From Rickettsia bellii RML369-C (lineage in GTDB: Bacteria > Pseudomonadota > Alphaproteobacteria > Rickettsiales > Rickettsiaceae): a stretch of DNA of 64,000 bases. The notes beneath the pieces are model-generated. The model was not told the origin of the DNA. It worked only from the letters and a program-made list of their open reading frames with translations, and searched no databases. Of the stretch, positions 1-8,563 are shown piece by piece (within the stretch, counting starts at the first letter, position 1; the number at the start of each line of letters is the position of its first letter). The position numbers and the translations under genes were made by a program. Location of the stretch: positions 62,001 through 126,000 of the forward strand of contig NC_007940.1 in assembly GCF_000012385.1 (NCBI RefSeq), given 5' to 3'.

Positions 1-378
1 CCATCAGTAATTGATTTTGATCGTGTTTGGTGGATTAGTGTGCCGTTAGATGTTTCAGCTATGCAAAAAAGTAGCTTATATCTTTTAGGTAAACATAACT
101 TTACTTCATTTAGAGCTAGCTCTTGTCAATCAAAATCTCCCATCAAAACCTTAACAAAGCTTGATATTATAAAGGAAAATGAGGAAATAAAATTATATTT
201 TTCTGCCCCATCCTTTTTACATCACATGGTGCGTAATATAGTCGGTAGCCTAGTATTAGTCGGTAAAAATATTTGGCAAGCTGAACAAATGCAGCAAGTT
301 TTAGAGGTAGCAGATAGAAAAGCTGCCGGTCCTACCGCCCCTGCTTGCGGTCTTTATTTCATAAAAGCAGATTATTAA
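1..378 (+). CDS. truA: tRNA pseudouridine(38-40) synthase TruA, C-terminal part
   Basis: The reading frame is open from the window edge, so the gene starts upstream. The roughly 125 residues seen match the C-terminal domain of TruA, which converts uridines 38-40 of the tRNA anticodon arm to pseudouridine. Visible family marks are the [11 protein letters not shown] segment, the [14 protein letters not shown] segment that lines the active site, and the ending [17 protein letters not shown]. The catalytic Asp lies outside the window. The gene ends about 30 bp before a strong promoter for the next gene, so it is probably the last gene of its own unit. Confidence 0.9.
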
Positions 379-406
379 ATAGTTATTAATTTGTTAATAA
401 TATATA

Positions 407-435
407 TTGACAGGAACATTAAAGCTGTGTATAAT
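407..435 (+). promoter_or_regulatory. Perfect consensus sigma70-type promoter
   Basis: TTGACA at 407-412 and TATAAT at 430-435 are separated by exactly 17 bp. This is the ideal bacterial housekeeping promoter, and an exact match in both boxes with ideal spacing is unusual even in AT-rich DNA. Transcription should start near 442, giving a leader of about 40 nt before the ATG at 482. The promoter also rules out the longer reading frame beginning at 407. Confidence 0.75.
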
Positions 436-481
436 GTCTTTACTAATAATTAATTTATTAACTTATATTAAAGGAATTTTT

Positions 482-757
482 ATGAAAAATAAAAAAGTAT
501 TACCAGAAGATTTATTAATGAATACAAGCCTAGACACTATAGCAGAAATAATCGGAAATTTTCCAGGTATGTGTGTTAGTACAAGTATGAATTTAGAAAA
601 CAGTATTGTAGAAGCTAATAACAGCTTTTTTACAAATTTTTATAATACAGCTGCATATTGTTTCAATTATGCATTAGAAGTAATGATACCATTGGCAGGA
701 AATGTTTGTGAATATTTCCGTGGAAATACTGATCATTACGACGTAGAGTGCCTTTAA
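482..757 (+). CDS. Small protein of unknown function, first of a tandem pair
   Basis: A 91-residue protein I do not recognise. The start at 482 has an AAGGAA ribosome-binding site 5 bp upstream, and the stretch around it (TATTAAAGGAATTTTTATG, then AAAAATAAA) recurs almost exactly before the next gene. The C-terminal third shares FYNT, FNYALEV, PLA and CEYF with the neighbour. This looks like an amphipathic or weakly hydrophobic helix followed by a short acidic tail. There is no signal peptide or clear membrane span. It is driven by the consensus promoter at 407-435, so strong expression is likely. The function is unknown. Confidence 0.6.
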   Translation: MKNKKVLPEDLLMNTSLDTIAEIIGNFPGMCVSTSMNLENSIVEANNSFFTNFYNTAAYCFNYALEVMIPLAGNVCEYFRGNTDHYDVECL

Positions 758-773
758 TTTTCAACTCTATAGC

Positions 774-852
774 TCCGTGATAGCATTTGCCATGCGTGGA
801 TCGAAAAACACCCTATTACCCCGTGATTTATTCGTCGGAGTCTAGTTAAAAC
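774..852. repeat. Left half of a composite palindromic element
   Basis: The stretch CATGCGTGGATCGAAAAACA, then ACCCTATTACCCCGTGATTT, then ATTC, resembles the left half of the composite repeats at 45019, 48288 and 60284. No matching right arm is visible. It separates the two paralogous small genes, so it probably entered after their duplication and has since decayed. Confidence 0.5.
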
Positions 853-877
853 ACTAATTTATATTAAAGGAATTTTT

Positions 878-1183
878 ATGAAAAATAAAGAACAAAATTT
901 TACAAGTACAAGTATAGAGCCACTAATGATGATAGAAGATTTATTAGAAAGTATAGACATTTTTACGATGATAGAAGACACATTACCTGTAAAAAGTAGT
1001 AATAGTTTTTATAATACAGTTGTATATGGTTTTAATTATGCGTTAGAGGTAATAGCTCCTTTAGCAAAAAATATTTGCGAATATTTTGCTGGTACGAGTC
1101 AAAATATAGAAGATAATTTGCATGTCCCTAATATGGGTGATGCACCTGAATTATGGGATAGTTTCACCTCTTACTCTATATAA
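878..1183 (+). CDS. Small protein of unknown function, second of a tandem pair
   Basis: A 101-residue paralogue of the preceding gene. The identical start context (AAAGGAA then TTTTTATGAAAAATAAA) fixes the start. Shared residues include SFYNT, FNYALEV, APLAKNICEYF and a final acidic tail. The N-terminal halves have diverged and are acidic. No promoter as clear as that of the first copy is seen, so the two may be co-transcribed across the repeat between them. The family is unknown to me. Confidence 0.55.
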   Translation: MKNKEQNFTSTSIEPLMMIEDLLESIDIFTMIEDTLPVKSSNSFYNTVVYGFNYALEVIAPLAKNICEYFAGTSQNIEDNLHVPNMGDAPELWDSFTSYSI

Positions 1184-1194
1184 TTATCCTACTT

Positions 1195-1295
1195 GTCATT
1201 CCGTGATTTATTCATGGGATTCAGCTAGAAATATCAATAATATTGATGTTTCTAGCTGTTTTCTGGATCTAGTTCCCAAGCCACGGCATGTGGCA
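1195..1295. repeat. RPE-like palindromic element with central hairpin
   Basis: It begins GTCATTCCGTGATTTATTC and ends CAAGCCACGGCATG. The centre is an almost perfect hairpin in which CAGCTAGAAA pairs with TTTCTAGCTG around an AT-rich loop. It ends two bases before the stop codon of the reverse-strand gene that follows. Confidence 0.7.
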
Positions 1296-1297
1296 TT

Positions 1298-2239
1298 TTA
1301 TCTACCAATCTTTGTCGTACAAATTCTTTCGGTGATTTCTTTTAATTTTTCTATTCGCTCTATTAAATAAAGCAGCTGTTCTTTTGTAATCTTATAATTT
1401 TTATCATATCGTGCATCAACATAAGCTTTTTGTAATAACTCAAAACATTTTTTCTGCACAGGAGTAGCTATAGGGAAAACTTGTAATAATTCATTGTCGT
1501 AATTTTTTGCCATACCGCCTAATTCTTCTATATCATGCAATTTCGGCTTGTAATTAGAAAAAACTAATAAAATAGTATTATAAAAACTTTCAGTAGCTTG
1601 ATGTAATAAGAAAGCAGCAATTGCATAACGATCGTTTTTTAAATAATAATCTACTCCATCTAAAAAATCTTTACCTTTATTAAACCACTGTTCAAAATAA
1701 TCTTGTGCGATTTCTTTCATCTCGCTCCAAGGTAAATCTTTAGCTTCGCTTAAGGTAAATTCACCACTATCATATAAAAGTATTCCCTCTTTTGTGATAT
1801 CAGTATAAAAATAACGTCCTTTTTCTAGCTGTCTATTTACCTCTTCTATTGATTCTAAAATTATTGATATTCTCGAATCATAAGGAATAATTTGATCTTT
1901 TATTACTCCTTTTCTTTTTAATCTTGCATATATTCTATCTTTTAGGTTTAAAGTAGCATGACCTTTATACTTAGCCTTATTTAAAATTATCAGAATATCC
2001 GTATCACTATGATAACCATTAATTAAATCACGTACCCAATCCCCTCTTGCATATGATCCGTATAAAATAATCATGGCAATTTTATCTTGTGCGAGTTCTA
2101 AAATTTGTTGCACTATAAAATTGAGTCTACCATTAATATGCAAAGAGCGTTCAGGTAATAAGTTGTATTTTTTATTGCCATTAGTTACTAAACATAGTTG
2201 ATCCATACGGGCAATGCCCACACGAGATGAGACTTTCAC
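1298..2239 (-). CDS. Nucleotidyltransferase-HEPN fusion protein
   Basis: A 313-residue protein with two domains. Residues about 40-150 form a minimal nucleotidyltransferase domain with the GSYARGD motif at 61-67 and the metal-binding pair D79 and D81. Residues about 190-300 look like a HEPN domain (YAIAAFLLHQATESFYNT). MNT and HEPN proteins often form toxin-antitoxin pairs in which the MNT partner modifies the HEPN RNase. Fused versions also exist as kanamycin-nucleotidyltransferase-like proteins of unknown substrate. The GTG start overlaps the stop of queH by one base, so translation is probably coupled. The C-terminus stops against a palindromic repeat and may have been trimmed by it. The substrate is unknown. 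Confidence 0.75.
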   Translation of the reverse strand: MKVSSRVGIARMDQLCLVTNGNKKYNLLPERSLHINGRLNFIVQQILELAQDKIAMIILYGSYARGDWVRDLINGYHSDTDILIILNKAKYKGHATLNLKDRIYARLKRKGVIKDQIIPYDSRISIILESIEEVNRQLEKGRYFYTDITKEGILLYDSGEFTLSEAKDLPWSEMKEIAQDYFEQWFNKGKDFLDGVDYYLKNDRYAIAAFLLHQATESFYNTILLVFSNYKPKLHDIEELGGMAKNYDNELLQVFPIATPVQKKCFELLQKAYVDARYDKNYKITKEQLLYLIERIEKLKEITERICTTKIGR

Positions 2240-2868
2240 TAATAATACTCTTTACCAATCTCAATCTTAGGGCGACCATTCGCTACTCGCCATTTATTAG
2301 TGTCACGTAATGATGGTGTGCAGCCGCAAAACTCTTGTTTATAAAAATGCTCTTCTTTAGCGATTTCATACATACGGCTTGCTCCGCCGTCTTTACGCCA
2401 ATTATACGTCCAGTAAGTTATACCCTCATAATGCGATGCTGCTTTAACTCCCGATTCATTAATTTGGTTCATGTCTTTCCATCTGGAAATACCAAGTGAG
2501 CTACTAATAACCTTAAAACCGTTTTCATGTGCATATAAAGCCGTACGCTCAAAACGCATATCAAAGCACATAGAGCAGCGTTTGCCTCTTTCCGGCTCAA
2601 ATTCTAAGCCTTTAGCACGTTTAAACCAGTTTTGTGGGTCATAATCAGCATCGATAAACTCGATATTATGCTTTTCGGCAAAACGTATATTTTCATTCTT
2701 ACGCAATTCATATTCTTGCTTAGGATGAATATTAGGGTTATAAAAAAATAGCGTAAAATTAATACCGCTACTCATCATTTTTTCCATTAAAGGACCAACG
2801 CAAGGAGCACAACAAGTATGTAATAATACTTTCTCTTCGCCGCCAGGTACTTCAAAAACTTCATTCAT
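2239..2868 (-). CDS. queH: Epoxyqueuosine reductase QueH
   Basis: A 209-residue member of the QueH (DUF208) family, the cobalamin-independent enzyme that reduces epoxyqueuosine to queuosine in the wobble position of tRNAs with GUN anticodons. It shows the characteristic HTCCAPC motif near residues 17-23, a second cysteine pair RCSMC near residue 98, and a C-terminal CGC. These ligate an iron-sulfur cluster and an adjacent metal. The length is normal. It is the upstream gene of a two-gene unit with the nucleotidyltransferase-HEPN gene. Confidence 0.9.
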   Translation of the reverse strand: MNEVFEVPGGEEKVLLHTCCAPCVGPLMEKMMSSGINFTLFFYNPNIHPKQEYELRKNENIRFAEKHNIEFIDADYDPQNWFKRAKGLEFEPERGKRCSMCFDMRFERTALYAHENGFKVISSSLGISRWKDMNQINESGVKAASHYEGITYWTYNWRKDGGASRMYEIAKEEHFYKQEFCGCTPSLRDTNKWRVANGRPKIEIGKEYY

Positions 2869-2916
2869 AATGTTTTTAATAATGCAATATAGTTAATATG
2901 GTTTCCCATAATTTTG

Positions 2917-3837
2917 TTATGTTTTTAACTTCTCAATTTCTTCTTTTTTCAAACCTGTAAAATCTATAATCTCATCTAAAGGCTTATTTCTTGTTAGCAT
3001 CTTTTTAGCTATATTAATTTTTTCTTTTTTAATCTTTATTGCACTTCTAGCTCTTTCTTTCTCTATACCTTGTTGTTCCCAGCGGTGTGCTAAACTTCCC
3101 ATAATAATTACTCCTAATTCAGGATTCAAATGTGATTTAAGTATTTTTTCTAATTCTATTTTATCATCTTCTTTTATTTTAGTCAAAGTATACGATATAG
3201 CTGATTTTACATAATCAACTCCAATATTGGAACCAGCAAACTCCGGTAAAATATCGGCTATTTGTTGCCATCTTGGTAATAAATCAGGCTCATTTATATA
3301 TTTCATTAAAATTTGCAATGGAGCAAGCCAAGGATTTTCTTTTAATTTTTCGTCAGATATATCACGCAAGTTGATAAGCTGATAATCATTGCTCCAAGTA
3401 GATTTTACTAACTCACTATTTTCAAACAAATCCCACAAGTTTAAAGGAGCAGTATATTTTTTATGATCATTTGAATATATTAACGGATATATAAAAGGAA
3501 ACTTTTTAGAATCGGGATACGAATTTAAGTGTCTCTCAGCAATATTTAACATATATTTGAACAAGCGAAAAGCCATAAAATAATCTGAACTACTTTGGTG
3601 TTCTGCAAGCAAATATAGATAACCCTCTCTATCATTTATTTTAACAGAAAACAAAATATCCGTGATTGATTCTTTAAGGTTTGGCTCTATAAAGCTATCA
3701 TTTTCTAACGTTAAAGTAGTAGGCGAGAATAAAGCTTTTATAGAGGATGGCAAATGCATATTAAAAAATTCTCTTGCTACTATCGGATTTGATAAAGCTT
3801 TTTGGAAAAACTTATCATGCTTTATTTTATCAGGCAT
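2917..3837 (-). CDS. Rpn family recombination-promoting nuclease (PD-(D/E)XK)
   Basis: A 306-residue intact protein of the Rpn (YhgA-like, formerly transposase_31) family. These are DNA endonucleases with a PD-(D/E)XK fold that raise RecA-independent recombination in E. coli. Typical features are the N-terminal HDKFFQKALSNPIVAREFF, the core around SITDILFSVK and LLAEHQSS that supplies the Asp and the ExQ-type active site, and FIYPLIYSND. The C-terminus is a charged helical tail. It is clearly paralogous to the broken gene at 13001-14034. Such genes are abundant and mobile-like in Rickettsia. Confidence 0.85.
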   Translation of the reverse strand: MPDKIKHDKFFQKALSNPIVAREFFNMHLPSSIKALFSPTTLTLENDSFIEPNLKESITDILFSVKINDREGYLYLLAEHQSSSDYFMAFRLFKYMLNIAERHLNSYPDSKKFPFIYPLIYSNDHKKYTAPLNLWDLFENSELVKSTWSNDYQLINLRDISDEKLKENPWLAPLQILMKYINEPDLLPRWQQIADILPEFAGSNIGVDYVKSAISYTLTKIKEDDKIELEKILKSHLNPELGVIIMGSLAHRWEQQGIEKERARSAIKIKKEKINIAKKMLTRNKPLDEIIDFTGLKKEEIEKLKT

Positions 3838-3949
3838 TAATATTATCTTGTAACTAATAGAAAAGTATTATACAAGATTTTCTATTATAAGTATATATCT
3901 AACAAATAAAAAATTTAGCTAATTTTTCAAGCTCATCTAGTATACCGCA

Positions 3950-4059
3950 AATACTTCAAAAGTTGGTAAGTCAAATAAGCGGTGAGTCTGCGAAAGCCGT
4001 TACTTAATACGTGAGCACAGACGAATCCCGAAATTTGGCTTGCCAAATCTTGAAGTATT
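3950..4059. repeat. Inverted-repeat element with a CACGTATTAAG-type core
   Basis: It is bounded by AATACTTCAA and TTGAAGTATT. The centre contains CTTAATACGTGAGCAC, the reverse complement of the CACGTATTAAG core seen in the elements at 12863 and 27729. It lies between an Rpn gene and the ProP-like carrier. The rest of the 3838-4071 gap holds nothing recognisable. Confidence 0.65.
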
Positions 4060-4071
4060 AAAGGTATATAC

Positions 4072-5319
4072 TTAACTCACCAAATTTTTCTTATATGTTT
4101 CTTTATAAAACTTTAGAATTATAGAGGATACTAAAGCAAGTGCAATTAAATAATATGAGATTGCATAATTATCGCCGGTCATTTTCGTTAATAACATTGC
4201 TACCATCGGAGCAGTACCACCAAATATAGCAGCAGCAAGATTATAAGAAAGTGCTACGCCGGTAAATCTTACACTAGTTGGGAATATTTCTACTAATACC
4301 GTCGGTATAGGTCCCATATAAACAGCTATAATTCCGGCAAATAATATCTGTGAGATAATTGCTAAAGCAAAATTCATTGATCCAAGGCAAATAAAAATAG
4401 GATAAACTAATAGAATTAATAAAATAATACCGCATATTAGTACAGGACGACGCCCTACTCTATCTGAAATATAAGCGGATATAGGAAATACAATCATCAT
4501 AACAACTAATATTATGCTACTTACAATAACGCTTTGCTGGTTAGTATATCCAAGAGTTTGCATAAAATTGCCGATAAAAACTGTTGAAGTATAAAAAGGA
4601 GCTGTGACTGTAATATAAAGCCCAAGTGCTATAATTAGCTCCTTTGGGTATTTTGTTAAGGTTTCCCGTAGAGGAAAACGTGCTAGCCTACCGTTCTCTT
4701 TAGCTTTTTTATAAATAGGGCTTTCTGATAGATTTTTTCTAATATATAAACCTACTGAACTAATGAATAATCCGGCAATAAAAGGTATTCTCCAGCCCCA
4801 TTCAAATAGCATATCGGCAGGCATGAAGTAGGAAAAGCTAGCTGCAGTTATTACCCCAAGCAACATACCTCCGCACATACTTACGAATGATGCACTACCC
4901 GCAATTCCACGCTGTTCTATCGATGCATGTTCGACTATATACGAAATACAAGCACTAAATTCTCCGCCTAAAGAAAAGCCTTGAATAAGTCTGATAATAG
5001 TGAGAATAATAGGAGCAGCAATTCCGATGGTTTTATAGCCCGGGAGCAATCCTATTCCTGCCGTCGGTACTGCCATAGTTATAATGCCGACTACTAAAGC
5101 AATACGTCTACCGAATCTATCGCCGATATTACCGAAAACAATCCCGCCAAGTGGGCGGACTATAAAACCTGCAGCAAATACCGCAAAAGTTAAGGTGTCA
5201 CGAGTTTCGGCATTTGGAAAAAAATGCTGACCTATAATATAAGCAAATTGTGCATACAATATATTCTCATACCACTCTAAGGCATTACCTATCATGCCTG
5301 ATATTACTACTTTTTTCAT
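4072..5319 (-). CDS. proP: MFS transporter, ProP-like metabolite:H+ symporter
   Basis: A 415-residue polytopic protein with about 12 hydrophobic segments. The MFS loop motif appears as GNIGDRFGRR between segments 2 and 3, and again as SDRVGRRPVL in the second half. The MHS-type signature FSLGGEFSACISYIVEHA places it with the proline/betaine, shikimate and alpha-ketoglutarate symporters. Rickettsia carry several ProP paralogues, which take up host osmolytes or metabolites. The substrate cannot be told from sequence. It is transcribed alone. The 199 bp upstream, shared with the divergent lipoprotein gene, is very AT-rich. Confidence 0.85.
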   Translation of the reverse strand: MKKVVISGMIGNALEWYENILYAQFAYIIGQHFFPNAETRDTLTFAVFAAGFIVRPLGGIVFGNIGDRFGRRIALVVGIITMAVPTAGIGLLPGYKTIGIAAPIILTIIRLIQGFSLGGEFSACISYIVEHASIEQRGIAGSASFVSMCGGMLLGVITAASFSYFMPADMLFEWGWRIPFIAGLFISSVGLYIRKNLSESPIYKKAKENGRLARFPLRETLTKYPKELIIALGLYITVTAPFYTSTVFIGNFMQTLGYTNQQSVIVSSIILVVMMIVFPISAYISDRVGRRPVLICGIILLILLVYPIFICLGSMNFALAIISQILFAGIIAVYMGPIPTVLVEIFPTSVRFTGVALSYNLAAAIFGGTAPMVAMLLTKMTGDNYAISYYLIALALVSSIILKFYKETYKKNLVS

Positions 5320-5518
5320 TTAAAACTATTATATTGATATTAACAGAATAATAAGGTGAATATTTTACATTCTCAAGTAAAAATATATCTTAGATGAGTT
5401 TTAAAAAAGATTAAATAATAATTATGCTTTGAAAATAATTAAAAATAATTTTCAAATATTAACTTGCATTAATAAATCTTATAATTATTATCTAACTTTT
5501 ACTTATTAGTTAATTTTA

Positions 5519-6979
5519 ATGCAAAAATATATTATTTTATCAATATTAGCTTCTTGCTTATTAATGAGCTGTAATTCAATTAACAATAAAAATTTATCTC
5601 AAGGCAAAGAAGTTCTAACACTATTTCCTTTAGAGAAATACGACCAAAATGTTTCTACTTGGTTAAATCCTGATGATCCTAATTATAATACTCCATTATT
5701 AAATGCAGATACGCAGCAGAAATATTTTGAATTATTTTACGAGCATAACTGTGGTAAATTATCTCCGTGGGATCAAAATTTTGTTAATATAGTTCTGCAT
5801 AAAACTTCTCCGGAAGATATAGTATCTATACAAGAAGAAATAATTAGTAAATATAGCAATAGAGGTAAAAAAGCAGAAAACGATATAGGTTATGCTGAAA
5901 ATTATCGTCCTTACTCACCTGCTTGGGCTGATCAAATTACTTATAATATGAATATAGCTCAATTCGCTAATTTAGATTATAACCCTAATAATAGAGGTAT
6001 AGCTATTGATAATTTATATGCTAGAGCATTGCCAACAAATGATGTGCATTTTTACAGTAATAAAATTGCCGGTCAGGGGTATCCTTTCGATAATCTTCAA
6101 GAAACTGCTATTTGGGCAGGAACACCTTTATATGTAGTTGGAACTACTATGGATAAAAGTTGGTCTTTAGTAATAACACCTTCTTCATTTATAACTTGGG
6201 TAGAAAGTAAGGGTATAGCTAGAACATCAAGCAAGTTTATAGATAGCTGGCGAAAAGCAGCTAAATTAAAGCTTGGTGCGATTACTCAAACAAATACAAA
6301 TATTATAGATTTAAATGGAAGGTCTTTATTTACTGCTTATATAGGCTCAGTATTTCCTATAGTAGATAGTAAAGATACCTCAAATAAAAAATTAATGATA
6401 CCAGTAGTAGAAAATAATCAAGCTATTATTAAACATGTATCAGTACCTAATGAAAATGTTAAAGCTATGCCTTTAGACTTTACTAGGCATAATATGGCAA
6501 ACCTTATGAGTAGTTTAATAGGTAGACCTTATGGTTGGGGAAATATGTATTTTTATAATGATTGTTCTGCAGAATTAAAAAATCTTTTTACACCTTTTGG
6601 TATATGGCTACCTAGAAACTCAGGTGCTCAGGCAGAATTTATTAAGGAAAATTTCTATGCAGTTGATATGAGTGCTGCTACTTCGTTAGAAAGATTATCT
6701 TATCTAATGAAAAATGGAAAACCTTTTCTTACTATAATACATATTGAAGGACACGTATTTTTATATATAGGTAATTATCCCAACGTTCATAATAAAGAAA
6801 GTACCTTAATGGCTATGACCTATCAAAATATATGGGGATTGCGTCCTAAAAACGAAAATAGTCGTATTGTGATTGGAGGAAGCCTGTTTCTGCCATTATT
6901 ACTGGGGTATCCGGAAGCTCCTAAAGCTCAATCGCTTGCTGATAAGAAACGTTTTGAAATATTATATTTAACTAATTAA
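5519..6979 (+). CDS. NlpC/P60 cell-wall peptidase lipoprotein with SH3 domains
   Basis: A 486-residue protein. The N-terminus has a lipoprotein signal peptide with lipobox LLMSC (Cys at about residue 18). The middle region (about 130-310) resembles the N-terminal stabilising segment plus two bacterial SH3 domains found in one NlpC/P60 subgroup (for example AIWAGTPLYVVGTTMDKSW). The C-terminal peptidase domain has the catalytic Cys in FYNDCSAEL near residue 348 and the His in EGHVFLYIGNY near residue 412. It probably cleaves gamma-D-Glu-diaminopimelate or related bonds in peptidoglycan turnover, attached to a membrane. No ribosome-binding site is obvious. Confidence 0.85.
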   Translation: MQKYIILSILASCLLMSCNSINNKNLSQGKEVLTLFPLEKYDQNVSTWLNPDDPNYNTPLLNADTQQKYFELFYEHNCGKLSPWDQNFVNIVLHKTSPEDIVSIQEEIISKYSNRGKKAENDIGYAENYRPYSPAWADQITYNMNIAQFANLDYNPNNRGIAIDNLYARALPTNDVHFYSNKIAGQGYPFDNLQETAIWAGTPLYVVGTTMDKSWSLVITPSSFITWVESKGIARTSSKFIDSWRKAAKLKLGAITQTNTNIIDLNGRSLFTAYIGSVFPIVDSKDTSNKKLMIPVVENNQAIIKHVSVPNENVKAMPLDFTRHNMANLMSSLIGRPYGWGNMYFYNDCSAELKNLFTPFGIWLPRNSGAQAEFIKENFYAVDMSAATSLERLSYLMKNGKPFLTIIHIEGHVFLYIGNYPNVHNKESTLMAMTYQNIWGLRPKNENSRIVIGGSLFLPLLLGYPEAPKAQSLADKKRFEILYLTN

Positions 6980-6984
6980 TTTAT

Positions 6985-7911
6985 CTATCTATGTTTTTCA
7001 TTTCCTAGTTTCTTATCTAATTTGATGTTTAATTTAGTTGGTGTTGTTATTATGCTCTTTTGAATATTTTGTCTTTTTTCTTGAGATAATAAATTTTCAT
7101 TATTATTGGATATTTTCGCTATAATCTGATTAATATTATTCTGCTCTAGTTTTATCGCTTTATCGTTATTTAAAATTAGTCCCCCAATTTTTTCACCAAT
7201 TTTAGGAGCATATTTTACGGCAAAAATTGAAACAGGCAAAACTACAATAGAAAAAGCTGCCCCTGCTGTTGCAACGCTAATCGCTCCGACTAAAAGGGCA
7301 CAAGCAGCACCAGCAATTTTTCCGGTAGTTTGTTTAAATAGATTACTTCTTCTTGTAAGTTCTGAAGATATCTCTAATACTTTACTAAATTCTTGTTGTA
7401 TATAAGTGTTTACTTCATTAGGGGTTTTGTACTTATTTATGCCATATCTTAAAGATGTACGAAATAATTTTGCGTACGATTGTGCATAATTAATTATTTC
7501 GTCGAAATTCTTTTCTTTTAAAAGAACTTTAAACACGTTTTTTATTTTTAATTTTTCTTCGCTACTTATTTTTTCAGCTCCAAAATACATTTCTACTAGA
7601 TTTTCTGCTACGATATCCTGTGATTGTTCGGAAATATTTTGATTATTTTGATCTTCTGGAGTAATCAGAATTACAAATAATTTTAGAGCTAGAGAAAAAC
7701 TATCATCATTAATAACACGTAGCCTTAAGTGATTTTTAAGCCTTGAAATACATGCATTTATATATTTTTTAGCTTCAGGTTTTGAATTAAGTCTTACCGC
7801 ATAATCTATAGCAAGCATATTTGCAAGAGTTGAGCAGGTAATTTCGGTAAGGTTATTAATAAAATTATTAATAATGTCTTTTTTAAATAAAGTAATATCT
7901 ATATTATTCAT
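6985..7911 (-). CDS. Hypothetical membrane-associated protein
   Basis: A 308-residue protein I cannot place. The N-terminal 190 residues are helical and charged. Residues about 197-233 form a long Ala/Gly/Val-rich hydrophobic stretch (GAACALLVGAISVATAGAAF and on), long enough for a membrane hairpin. The tail is basic and hydrophilic. It overlaps the gene upstream by 4 nt (positions 7908-7911), a sign of translational coupling, so it is probably the last gene of a three-gene operon. It converges with the NlpC/P60 gene, only 5 bp away. Confidence 0.6.
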   Translation of the reverse strand: MNNIDITLFKKDIINNFINNLTEITCSTLANMLAIDYAVRLNSKPEAKKYINACISRLKNHLRLRVINDDSFSLALKLFVILITPEDQNNQNISEQSQDIVAENLVEMYFGAEKISSEEKLKIKNVFKVLLKEKNFDEIINYAQSYAKLFRTSLRYGINKYKTPNEVNTYIQQEFSKVLEISSELTRRSNLFKQTTGKIAGAACALLVGAISVATAGAAFSIVVLPVSIFAVKYAPKIGEKIGGLILNNDKAIKLEQNNINQIIAKISNNNENLLSQEKRQNIQKSIITTPTKLNIKLDKKLGNEKHR

Positions 7912-8525
7912 GTTGAAGATAATTCTCGTATATATAATATTAATTTGGCATAAATAAGGTTAGGAGGGTGAGCTACTGAAAGTTTGTAAATATTTTTAGG
8001 TGTTAATACTTCTTCATTTCGTACTCTTACAAATGATATAAGTGTGTTAGGCGGCATATAAGAATAGATTTCATGAAATATTTTTAGGAAAGTTATAAAA
8101 TCCACAGCTGCATATTTTATATTTATACTATAATTATTTACACGAATATTTTCATTTTCGTTTTCGATTGCCGGAATATTATTTTTAAAAAATACTGAGT
8201 TTATTGATATATCTATAGGTTCTAGTAGATTATATTTATTGCTTAAACCTTTTATTTTAGGAATTAATTCTTGATAATTTAAGCAGGTTACTTTATTTGG
8301 TAAACTTAAATCGACATATTTCTTATAGGATTCTAAAATTTCTTCTTTAGAATTTTGTACGGAATAAAGCTTTAATACTTCTTCAGTTAAACTTTCTTGA
8401 GCTAATTGTTTATCAAGAATTGATTGTGCATATTCTTGCTGTAAACTTTTTATTACCCAAACAGTTAATGAAATAAAGAAAAAATATATAATAAATTGAA
8501 AGAATATAAGATTCTTTAAATACAC
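7908..8525 (-). CDS. Bitopic inner-membrane protein, possibly PilO/GspM-like
   Basis: A 205-residue protein with one N-terminal membrane segment (residues about 5-27), a predicted coiled-coil stretch (about 28-70, rich in Gln, Glu and Leu) and a periplasmic domain of about 120 residues with alternating beta and alpha character. This architecture is that of PilO and GspM proteins, but the sequence is too divergent to prove homology. It lies just after the PilM/GspL-like gene and overlaps the next by 4 nt. PilO-like is inference from layout. Confidence 0.5.
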   Translation of the reverse strand: MYLKNLIFFQFIIYFFFISLTVWVIKSLQQEYAQSILDKQLAQESLTEEVLKLYSVQNSKEEILESYKKYVDLSLPNKVTCLNYQELIPKIKGLSNKYNLLEPIDISINSVFFKNNIPAIENENENIRVNNYSINIKYAAVDFITFLKIFHEIYSYMPPNTLISFVRVRNEEVLTPKNIYKLSVAHPPNLIYAKLILYIRELSST

Positions 8526-8563
8526 AATATATATTTTTGAAACATCTCTTTACCTTAAATAAT

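Noticed and set aside
407..481. Extended N-terminus for the first small gene
   Set aside because: These codons overlap the promoter boxes and lie before its likely start of transcription. The ribosome-binding site and the paralogue both favour 482.
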